Shown piece by piece: positions 1 through 9,608 of a stretch of 64,000 nt of DNA. This DNA comes from Kalmusia sp. IMI 367209 (Eukaryota; Ascomycota; Dothideomycetes; Pleosporales; Didymosphaeriaceae). Each line of letters starts with the position of its first letter. The stretch's first letter is position 1. Below the pieces are notes generated by a model. That model saw only the letters and a list, made by a program, of their open reading frames with translations. It was not told the DNA's origin and did not search any database. The DNA lies in assembly GCA_027946365.1 (NCBI GenBank), contig JAPEUQ010000009.1, forward strand, positions 1,798,001-1,862,000. The letters run 5' to 3'. A program made the translations under genes and the position numbers.

Positions 1-1271
1 ATACTACTGGGGTTTTAAAACGCTAGGGTAATGACGGCATGTCTGTCTAGTAGCGATTCAAAAGCTGTGTAGGAAGTCTTCAAGGGAGATTTCGTTTTCG
101 CTAAATCCTCGGACTCACAGATTACGTTCGTGGGGCAAAGATCTCAATATCAAGCATTCATCTTCTAGGACTGAATCTTACCACATTTTGGATATACACA
201 CCCCTATATCTGCTCGACCAAAGTCTCAAAGTTACCTTAATACATGACAGGAGGGGAATGAGGCTCCAAGTTGAAGAGGCGGCCTGAAAAGATAGTCAGA
301 CAATCACTGACATGAAGAAACTGCCTTTACATGATAATTTTGATGATCCTACAATGCTTACATGGCGTCCTTGTTCTGCGGTTTAAACCAAATCTAAGTA
401 TGAGAGATTCTACTTTCAACGCTTTCAAAGCGCACCTATACATAAAAAGCTGCTCTAGAATCAATACGTCTTACCAAACATGTCCCTATTCTCTGGATAT
501 CAAAAGCAGGCAAATGATATTAGCTTGTTGGGTTTAAAATCGACTACGACGACCAAAGTGGATAAGCCTGATATACTTCGGCGATGGCCCCAATACTGAA
601 GACGTTCTCGGAAATTGAAAGCTTTGACGCCTCTTAGTATTGGTGTGCACTATGATAACATGGTGATCGTCATTATTAAGAGTGTTGAGCCTTGTGTAAC
701 CAGCTTGCCTTCAGGGTATCAAAAAATCTCCACTTCCATGGTAAATGTACCACACTCCTGTGTAAGGCTGTCTCTTAATTAGTTGAGGACGCCTTGTCGC
801 AGGCTTTCTCTAAAAGGCAGTGCGAAGATAAGTTCATGTTTGCTTGGTGCAGTGCCAAAATTTTGCAATGATAGAATGGTCCGGAATCATGAAAACGACT
901 ATCTCGAATTCATTTATAGAAGTCTATGTCCTAGATGGGCCGTGATGGCAAGGATCAGGGCTTTGTAATGATTTATATTTCGCTTAGAGCGCTTATTGAT
1001 GCTCTATTTGACGCCCGCTCAAAGTATATAAAGCTTTCTTTTTACATACTTCACAATTGCTACCACAATATCTTTCCAAATCCACCATCAAAAGATGAAG
1101 GGTCACCCCCTCTTAAAATATCAACCGAGAGAACGCATGTTTCCTCCGTGGAACCGAAATGCTTATGCGTACTTCGCATGCGAGGCGAATTCTAAAAGTC
1201 CTCACATCTTCCATAGTTGTGACTAAAAGGATAAGTGGAGCCAGTGATAAGGTATGTTATGGTATTGAAGT
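1..1271. other. gene-free stretch
   Basis: No reading frame here starts with ATG, shows codon structure and resembles a known family; all frames are broken by frequent stops. The DNA is fairly AT-rich with TATA-like runs (for example near 1025). It directly precedes the BTB relic, so it may include more of the same decayed gene, but I could not recognise any. Confidence 0.5.
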
Positions 1272-1656
1272 GATGATCTTCCTACCGTTAAGGCCTTTTG
1301 ATTAGGCATTTATCGTAAGAAGAAGTCAATTATTTCTAAAAACATCAACATGCTGTTGAGGTGTTTGAGCCTGGACAGCTAGCCATGCTGGCACGTCTCT
1401 ATGCGATGGGCGAGCGCCTCCAAGCCTCAAATTCAAAGCCTATGCACTTTGGCAATTTGCTAAATCTCTGGGCCACAGCACGTTCATCTCGGATGAGAGT
1501 ATCTGTGAATTGTTGAGGATTGCGTATACGGACATTGCGGAGAGAGCTAGAGAGGATCCGATGAGGATGCAGATATTCTAGTATGCGCGGATGAGGATTG
1601 GGAGCTTACAGAAGTCGGAATTGTTCGAACAGACGCTAAGGGATGTGGGCGACTAG
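1272..1656 (+). pseudogene. decayed BTB/POZ-domain protein (C-terminal part)
   Basis: Translating this stretch in shifting frames gives the C-terminal half of the fungal BTB/POZ family. It starts with a DD-PTVKAF-like strand near 1272, then (from about 1360) text resembling the family's 'YAMGERLQAS', then after a frameshift near 1430 'FKAYALWQFAK', 'ISDESICELLRIAY' and 'EDPMRMQIF-YARMRI'. The copy is dead: TGA at 1299-1301, a frame change before about 1360, another near 1430, and TAG at 1579-1581 where the family has Trp (TGG to TAG, a G-to-A change). It ends at TAG 1654-1656. In living family members this segment follows the BTB fold, which typically mediates protein-protein contacts or Cullin-3 binding. 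No intact parent copy is in the window. Confidence 0.75.
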
Positions 1657-2796
1657 GGGACGCAAATCTGTCTGTGGGTCGACCAGATGCCGCCGGAAAA
1701 ACCGGCAAAGCCGATTGAGTTGCGAGTACGACGTACAGTAAACCTCCAGACCGACTCGCGATGTAGTACTTGATTTTCAAAAGTTGCCAGTGTAACAATC
1801 CTCTCTGTGGTGATGAAGGAGAATGACTTACGTAAAGGATATGAACGTCGAAATTCTGATATCCCTCTTGGATCGTGCCGAATTCCACCCACGAGACAGA
1901 CTGTCGTAAGGCAGCTCGTTCATACAGCCGCAAGCCCCTTCATGCACGAAGTCCGATGTGGCGCAGCCCTCCATCGCAACCGCATCGGAGCCGCGCTAGG
2001 CCTCCGCCTCCGAACTTCCAACCTCTAACCTTCACCCGGCCTGCCAACCACAGCCCATTGGATCGTCCCCTGCATCCACCTATATACAAGCTCTGTAGCC
2101 AAAAGGTATACATCCGACTTAGCCTAGGTCTAGCCGCAAAAAGCCTGTCGCAGCTGCTTTCATGAGCAGGAGTGTTCGTCTAGGTTCTTGTGTAACACTT
2201 ACACGCAAAGTCCGTTGCTCACTCTGCACACTTCTTGTTTTCGACCCATTGCAGACTGCAAATAGGCAGGTCTGTAGATATAGTAACTAGGTTTTGCAAA
2301 AAACGCACTCGCGCACTCTTCACTTGAGCCGAGATTCTGAATGCGCCTGTGTTGATCAACCTCGAGCCAAGCGCACACAAGGCGGGGTACCCGTCGATCC
2401 CTAGATAGCAGCATAACCTAACGATCAGTCATGCTATTTGGGTTGGGCAGGATCGCAAGGCTCTGGCACTCGGCGTCGCGCGCCTGAAGCTTGTGTATGA
2501 GTGTCGGAGTGCTGCGCACGCGCCCCGACTCGCTTCTCGCTCGGGTAGTCGCTGGCGCGGAGATTGTAGTTGTCCTGCTGTTTTACGGACTTCACGCTTT
2601 TTTAAAGATGGGGGACTGCCTGGTCGCGTGCAACCAGTCAAGCGTTACAGAGAAGATTGTCGTTTCTATCCGTCCATTCATTCATTCATTCATTTCTCTG
2701 CGAGACCTTTGATTCGGCTATGCTTTGACTGTGGTTTCTTCCGCTACCATTTATTTCGTATACAATTTTGTAAATCGTCTTGTGGAACAAGATAGG
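1657..2796. other. intergenic, upstream of lipase
   Basis: No supported gene. The short open frames on both strands overlap each other and resemble nothing known. The last few hundred bases should hold the lipase promoter and 5' leader; I see no canonical TATA box close to its ATG. Confidence 0.5.
2675..2694 (+). repeat. (CATT)n microsatellite
   Basis: About five tandem CATT units about 100 bp upstream of the lipase start codon, so probably in its leader or core promoter. Simple repeat with no other visible role. Confidence 0.85.
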
Positions 2797-3834
2797 ATGG
2801 CTTTTGCAAAGTCTTTGGCACTTCTAGCCCTTAGTACTTTGAGTGGATTTGCATTTGCAGCGCCTTTGGAGGTGCGAGGTAGGTTGTTTAGGCTGAAGAA
2901 TTGCCCGGACCAAGTTGACATATATACAGACACTGTGTCCACCGACGTTTTTGACAAGCTCTCCTTCTTCGAGCAATACTCTTCAGCAGCGTACTGCCAG
3001 GGAAACAATAACAGTACCCGCACGAAAATTACTTGCGCAGACCAGACCTGCAATAATGTCGAAGCTGCTGACACGAATTCGCTGACCGAATTTGAGAAGT
3101 AAGTTCTTGAGAAGACATACATCCAACGTACCGAGCACATGGGAATACATCCTAACATAGCTTTCAGCTCGAATCAAACCGACGCGACAGGCTTCGTTAG
3201 CACTGACACAACGAACAAGCTCATCGTGATGGCCTTCCGCGGCTCAAGGAGCATCGATAACTGGGCTGCCAACCTTGACTTTCAGATGGAAGACGTGAGC
3301 TTCTGCTCCGGCTGCAGGGCCCACAGCGGCTTCCTCGAATCCTGGAACGAGGTTCAAGACGGCGTCATCAAGGCTGTCAAAGCCGCGCAAGCGGAGTTCC
3401 CAGATTTCACAATCGTCGCAACAGGACACAGTCTCGGTGGAGCAATTGCCACATTCGCTACTGCCGCACTACGTACCATAGATATTCCCGTTGACCTCTA
3501 CACGTACGGATCGCCGAAGACGGGGAACAAGGAGTGGGCCAAGTTCGTGGGCGAGACGGATAAGGGTGCGAGCTTTAGAGTCGTGCATAAAAACGACATC
3601 GTGCCTACGCTACCTCCTAGCATTCCGTTCCTTATGCCATATGCGCATGTTCAGCCGGAGTATTTCATCACCACGGGGAACAATGTGAATGTTACGGCCA
3701 GTGATATCAAGGTGGTTCCCAACGGTGACAACGGTGGTATCGATATCGCCTCTCATCTGTGGTACTTCAATCACATTTCCGCATGTGATAGACTTTTCGA
3801 TCTCAAGGTCAAGCGCATGTTGGGGGAGGCGTGA
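2797..3834 (+). CDS. secreted class 3 lipase / feruloyl-esterase-like
   Basis: Predicted extracellular alpha/beta-hydrolase of the fungal lipase class 3 family (322 aa), which hydrolyses triacylglycerols or related esters. Two exons, 2797-3098 and 3168-3834, with a GTAAGT...CAG intron splitting an Asn codon. The N-terminus is a signal peptide (residues 1 to about 20, ending AFAA). The nucleophile elbow GHSLGG places Ser189. Asp244 in 'KNDIVP' and His297 in 'IASHLWYF' complete the triad. The 'MAFRGS' strand precedes the elbow as in Rhizomucor-type lipases, and 'YGSPKTGN' follows it. Several Cys suggest disulfides. Start chosen at the ATG that directly opens the signal peptide; an upstream in-frame start would bury it. 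Substrate (lipid versus feruloyl ester) cannot be told from sequence. Intact. Confidence 0.93.
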
Positions 3835-5600
3835 AGGCGAGGTACGACAGGACGTATTCGAGTCATTTAGTAATGCGTCAGCTTCTTGTATATACTTGTC
3901 TATCAAACATCGATGTTGGTCTCATATGGATGTTCCGACCGAAAAGAGCCTGTTTTGACTAGGAACATGTGAATATGAAGTGAGACGGACCATTGCCATG
4001 AGAGTAAGGAAGAGATGCTGTCGGGGATAATGTGTGCATATCTTTGGCCGTGCGCGGGTCATAAACTAATGAGGTCATTCGTTAAAACATCGATCCTTCT
4101 GCACGACATGCACTCTGAGCTGCCAACACCAACGCTGGTAGTGCACTGGCCTAGAAGACTGGTCCCCGAATCCCGCTCACTTGTTGCGTGCGCAACAATA
4201 CGTCACGGCTGGTGTGGAGCTTAGTGGGACGAAGTATCGAACGATCATCACCGCTTTTCTAGACGCGATCGCTCCCTGCTATTATGTCACGCTAGACCTC
4301 GTGTATGCGGAGGAGTATTGGCGTTCGCGCCTCTGAAGGTGGAAAATCCACGTCCGTGACACGGGCAGGTCGGCACCCTTCCCCAGTTTTTAGATGGCGA
4401 CGATCTTGTGCACCGAAGGTTGAACAGCGCTCTTTAGCGTAGACGATCATAAGGGAGGATGTCTAGAGCAAACAGCCCCTGGTCGATGGTGAATCAGTCG
4501 AAATTCCACCAGGGGTCGAGTATGGCCCTTGAACTCGGAAGCCGACAGACACGTAGAATGTATGCATTCAACCAAAGTAAGCCAATACCGAGATAGACAA
4601 GCCATTCTGTGCGTACCGAAACGCTGGTTCAATTCCGTTGAAGCACTTCCACGTGCTTGGCACTGGAAAAGTGGAGAGCTTGACGTGAGCCCTAGAGTAA
4701 GTGGTGGTGGTCGTGCCGCAACACCACGTCATTGTGGGCGGTTGCGATGCGAGGACTGTGCGAGAAGACACCAACCGATACGTTGGATGCCAGACGGGGA
4801 GGGGTAATGGGGCAGCCGAAAGCATGAGAAAAAACAGTGGAATGGTACAATGAAATGAGTCTTCTTGAAAGGACATTTTGCATCGAGATGCGTCCGTAGT
4901 AGCGGCTTGAGCTGAACCCTAGACTGACGCTGCGCTCGCGGAGCACATGTCGATGTCCTCGAGATGCTCTCTGGCGATTCGCCCTGAAGCACCATATAGC
5001 ATTGACCCGCGGACCCCATAACCGTTGTAATTGCCACGCCATGCACACTCAAGAAGTCTCCGAGGTAGGGTGCGAGCGCATCAAGGTCCATCGCCCTATG
5101 TCATTGCACTGGGGAGCTGAAGGAGCGTTGTGAGGTCAGGGGGCCGGAATGCAGGGACCGGTGGAGAATTACCCGCGGGCGACAAAGGTGAAGCTGAAAA
5201 CAAACGACGTCCACGATAGGCCGGGCCCTGGCGTCATTGTTGACGTCCGTCGGGGCGAAGACGACGGTATGGGCGTGCGGAACGAAGGTTGCCCTGCATA
5301 CCCTCGAGTGATGCTCCAACGGGCGGACCACCGGCTAGTCTGCTCTGGGCCTAGTCATGCCGTCAAGCACGCCGATCGTGCCCGCTTCGAGGCACCTTAT
5401 GACGTCGGCGTCGCCTGCAAGACAGCAGAAGGGAGCTTTTGCAACCTGCCGAGTGAATTTGCCCATGCGTTGCCCGGGCGAAAGTCGCATGTGGATCCTC
5501 TGGACTCGCCTGGGCCTCGCTGCAGGAGCGTGAGGGCTGCGGCTGCTATGACCCTCGCGAATCTGACGTCGAGGTCGCCACTGAGGGTGGACGAGCCGCT

Positions 5601-5632
5601 GCGGCGGCGTCGCCGTCGTCGTCGTCGTCGTG
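5601..5632 (+). repeat. CGT/CGG trinucleotide repeat
   Basis: Short run of CGG then CGT/CGC triplets. It reads as poly-Arg in one frame on each strand, which explains the open frames around it. Confidence 0.85.
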
Positions 5633-5687
5633 CGTCATGTACGTCATGCCAGTCCCTTGTGCTGAGGGACGAGTCCTTCAACGAGAC

Positions 5688-5704
5688 GAGAGAGAGAGAG
5701 AGAG
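5688..5704 (+). repeat. (GA)n microsatellite
   Basis: About eight GA dinucleotides in tandem, 55 bp after the CGT repeat, in the gene-free stretch. Confidence 0.85.
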
Positions 5705-6306
5705 CGCGCAGTAGCATGAGGCTCTTTTGTCCTCGACTCAAAGGGGTCCTCATGAAAGCGGCTCCCAAGCGTGATGCGCAAGCACGCAACTGGCGCGGTA
5801 CGGTACAGATGGAGTCTTTGGCATTCGTACCCATTGCCCTCCCTCCAATCGCCCGCCCCGGAAGTGCTCATCACACCTTGTCAGTGGCTGCTACTCCGGC
5901 AATGCCCTTGGACCCTGTGCACGGGACAATAGCGTCAGTAACAGCTTTGATCCTCGCTCCAGCAACAAGGATTCCTCTATCGCAGCCACCTGACTGGTGC
6001 GTGTGGTCCGCTAACGTGCAGTGAGCAGAACTATATCGACTGTAGAAGGACCCTGAAGATCGCTGACCTCAAGCCTCGAACTTGTGTGGGTCTGCCAGAG
6101 GCCTATCTTTGTCGATCGCTACCCTGTGTTGTTGGAGGCCCCGTTGGTATGTATGCAGGCCGCCATATGCTATATAGCAGCCTCTCCCTCTCTACCAGAT
6201 TCCCATCTTCAGTTCCACGATATCCATCACATCCCAAGCAAATACCGTATCTACATTCCGGTGTTTTCATTTTCGCATTTCTCTCCTGTCTCATATCATA
6301 TAAGTT

Positions 6307-6605
6307 ATGTCTGCTGGCGGTGTCTACGTTGCCGAAAACTACTCCGAACCCATGTCCCCCAAGCACAACTTCACAAACCACTTCGACATGGAGGATCCTT
6401 CTCGCGCAATGTCATTGTATGCTCGGTATGTTCTGCCTCTTGTTTGCGTGCGTGCAATCGGTATTAACAGATCGCTAGCATCATGCACGAACACACCAAG
6501 AAGCAACTGAGCACAGCAACCAACTCTGCTCGACGACGATCCGAGGGTGCCTCTACCAATTCAAGTAACGGATCTGTCAGCTCCGTCAGCTCGACTACTT
6601 CATAG
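6307..6605 (+). CDS. small conserved fungal protein, 81 aa
   Basis: Two exons, 6307-6425 and 6479-6605, joined through a GTATGT...CTAG intron that splits an Arg codon. The alternative acceptor at 6470 leads to a stop after a few codons. The product has an acidic/aromatic first half ('HFDMEDPSRAMSLYAR') and a basic second half ('IMHEHTKKQL', 'SARRRS') ending in a Ser/Thr/Asn-rich tail. Proteins with the same 'ARIMHEHTKKQL...ARRRS' core seem familiar to me from other Pezizomycotina, but I know no function. No signal peptide or membrane segment. The arrangement around the intron and the clean stop argue that it is real. Confidence 0.68.
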
Positions 6606-7760
6606 TTCACGACTTGCCATTTTCTACATACACTCTGTTGTCTGGAACACAGCTGGCACGAATCGACCATTGATTAGCGAGATACATATCACCAAGATTA
6701 TCTTTTAGCGAACGAGCATGAGTACGACTGGCGTTAAACATGGGGTCATTTGAGGGACACTTGGAGGGGACGGCGTCATTTTTCCTAAATCAACATTGTT
6801 ATGATATCCCATCTGCAATGAACACATTTCCTCTCTCGAGGATTGCCATATCCAGTAACTCTTTGACTCATACCACACAACCTTTATCCGATGTTCTAAA
6901 TTATGTGAAAGCTGCTTCTCCGATGTATTTGCTACAAACCTCATTCGATTGCTATTGATCAGGTGGGTGCGCTCCATGTTCGCCTTATTGGACCGTCTAG
7001 ATACGATTCTTCCTTCGGAAAGTATGACGCTCTTACCCCCACATGTGACAGAGCTTCAACAACCTTGTTCTGCCACCATCAGCAACCTACACTAAGCGCT
7101 CCTCAAAGCGGCATTCTTCATTTGGCGGCCGACTTCGCCCCCTAAATGTCTGCGACTATCATTCTCCCCCACCGCTCGTCATGACATACTCGCCTCCCAA
7201 ATGTCTCACATGGTCATTTTTATCCCAACTCTGTAATCACACCAACATTATCGTGTGACCAGCATGCGATCATTATAGATTTAGCCTGCCGCTAACTGAT
7301 CTTTCTATTACCCTCTGTTTGCAGCCCCTAAATCCAAACGTGGTTTACATGACGCACGTCTGCTCCCAGGAGATCACGCTAAGGCGATACGCAAAGGAAC
7401 GCGGAACTTACCTATTTCACTCCAAAAGTAAAATTCACCGTTCCTTTCCGCATTCAAATCGTCGTGATGCGGTGGGACGTATGCACACCGGCCAATATAG
7501 TAATTCAATGTATGAACCGCTTCAGCGTCCGTTTTCTTGGTAGATGATGCTTAACACACACTTCACTGGATCTCCTCGGACCTAGCCCATGTAATCTTTC
7601 TATCCAACCCCTTCTATACATGCAAATCTCCTACGGCCAATGTATCTACACCCAGCACGTGTTGAAACAACACCATACTTTTTGGCTTCTTTGTCCAAGC
7701 CCAGATCACGTACAAATACTCGAACGACTTTCACCGCGGCTCTAGCACACAGCACATCAT
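6606..7760. other. intergenic between the 6307 gene and PQ-loop gene
   Basis: 1.15 kb with no supported gene. The neighbouring genes converge here, so it holds both 3' UTRs. Short open frames show no family resemblance. Confidence 0.5.
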
Positions 7761-8986
7761 CTACCTAACCGCTTCGCCCTCCTCGTCACTACTCTCCTCA
7801 TCCGCCCGATATAAAAAGTACTGCACAAACACCCCGGCATCCAACAACAGCGTACCAAAGCTGCCCAGCAACCAACTAAAATTCACGGCGATGTAACGTC
7901 CGTAGATTCCAAGAGCCTCTCCTTCCCTGCACTTTCCCCTTTTGGCCCCGCAAACCGGCTTATACGCCACGATACTTAGCACATAGGTTAGGTTGCCAAT
8001 GCACGCGAATAGGAAGAACAGCATGGATATTCCCTCTGTCGATTTCCGCCGGTAGTTGAGCAGGAGTTGCGGAACGCGCGATCCGAGGTAGAGCGCTGCG
8101 CAGATGTACCCGAATATCTGGCCCCAGATGTTGAATTGTAGCGTCTCGGGGGAGGAGTCTGTGGGCGGCGGTGTGGAGGCGTACGAACGTGTTGTCGAAA
8201 GCCACCAGCCGAACACACCCGAAGCGCAGACCAAGATGATGATCCCAAGGTTGAAGAAGATGGTTTGGAGGGTAGACTGTGCGGGTGCAGGTCGGGGAAG
8301 GGGTTTGGAAGCAGAAGAGGAATCGTCGTGGAGGGGTGTCACGGGAGAGAGGTGCGTTCCTGAGACGGAGAGGAAGCGTTCGCGGAAAGAACTCTGCGAT
8401 TGAGCGGATCCGCGTCTATCGATGTCCGAGATCCTTGGTGGGGTATGAAAGCCATTCCCAGCACCGTTCTGGGCATGCCTTCTGTCAGAGAGAAGGGGAG
8501 ATTGCTCTGTTGCGATGCCGCCTTCATCTTCATCTTCTTCGGAGGAATCCTCTCGGGAAACAGGCTTGTCAGTAAGTCTGAAGCCTTCATACCAGAAGTA
8601 TTGGCCTAGGAGAACGATGTCCGCGAGGGTGTAGTAGACTGCTAGGATGATCATGGTGGGGAGGACACCTTGTAACACTGCGCCGAAGATGTTGAAGAAG
8701 TCGCCTAGGAGCCATACTGTGATGAAGACAACGGAGAGTCCTTCTGCTGAGCTCCTTTTCCAATTCTCAATGATCTGTGGCGAGAAGACGACTGCGCTGC
8801 TTGTCAGCAAATATAGGTTGCAAGCAAAACTTTCACTGAATGCAAAGTCAAATGCTACTACTGATTTGTGCAGACCAGACAGCGAAGCAAAGAAGACATA
8901 CCTATCCAACACGCAATTGAAACCGATCCGCATATCTGACTGACTGCATCAATATCAAGGCGTAAGCCTTGTGATGGAGGAAACAT
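7761..8986 (-). CDS. PQ-loop vacuolar amino-acid transporter (YPQ/PQLC2-like)
   Basis: Seven-helix PQ-loop protein of 371 aa. The Ypq1-3/PQLC2 branch exports cationic amino acids across the vacuolar or lysosomal membrane. Exons 8902-8986 and 7761-8791 (GTATGT...CAG intron). The joint restores the family's 'CGSVSIACWIVVFSPQIIENW' text, which fixes both the splice sites and the ATG. PQ motif 1 is Pro33-Gln34 and PQ motif 2 is 'SRVPQLL' with Pro269-Gln270; each is followed by the usual helix ('GDFFNIFGAVLQGVLP', 'FACIGNLTYVLS'). A hydrophilic loop of about 95 residues between helices 3 and 4 contains 'EQSPLL' (residues 124-129), an acidic dileucine signal fitting AP-3 sorting to the vacuole. Acidic C-terminal tail. 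Transported substrate is inferred from the family only. Confidence 0.9.
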
Positions 8987-9608
8987 TTTTCTCTATGACG
9001 TATGCGGCCACAGTATAAAAATTCCTCTTCTATCCACCTTGTTCCCTGCTCTTGTCGAAATGACCAGACCCGTGATCTTGCTGAGTTGGTTTTGGACCAA
9101 GCCAATCGAAGTGAATCAGATAGCCGCGTTTATGCTAGGAAGAATTTGATTGATGCCGGCAAGCCGGGGAAACGATAGGCAATTCGCGATGCTGGTGAGA
9201 ACACGTGATCGATGAGTTCAATAGACTCTGTGCAGGCCCATGTTACGAGAAACGTGTGACAGACATGCCCGCGGGAAGCCAATGTCTTTGATGTGAAGGT
9301 TAAGTGTGTCGGATTGACGCGCGAAATGATTCATCCCGAAGTTGAAGCGGAGGCTGGAAATTTAGGTAATGCCAAGAGAATCGAGATCTGGGGAAATTTA
9401 CAGGGATCCCTCATGCAGGTACAGGGGCCGCTAGCCACGTTTAGACACACCACTTTTGAATAACTAAGAGGATGTCGCGTGCTCTCATGTCTTGTCACAC
9501 TGTAGTGGGTAATGCATATGCGTCATCAATCGTTTCATGCAAAAGTCTAATGTTTCTACGCTACTACGCTACAATGCAAAATCCGCGGCTCACGTTACTT
9601 GATGGTGA
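8987..9608. other. intergenic upstream of PQ-loop gene
   Basis: Holds the PQ-loop promoter and the 3' end of the auxilin-like gene (both on -). No coding frame supported. Confidence 0.6.

Larger units (their letters stand above)
3835..6306. other. gene-free stretch, GC-rich in part
   Basis: No supported gene in 2.5 kb. The longest open frames (around 5149-6024 on + and 5397-5834 on -) overlap each other, are Arg/Ser-rich through a CGT repeat and resemble no family, so I treat them as GC-driven chance frames. The right end should hold the promoter of the 6307 gene. Confidence 0.5.

Noticed and set aside
5149..6024. 291-codon open frame on +
   Set aside because: Overlaps an open frame on the other strand, both carried by GC-rich DNA and a CGT repeat; no family resemblance.
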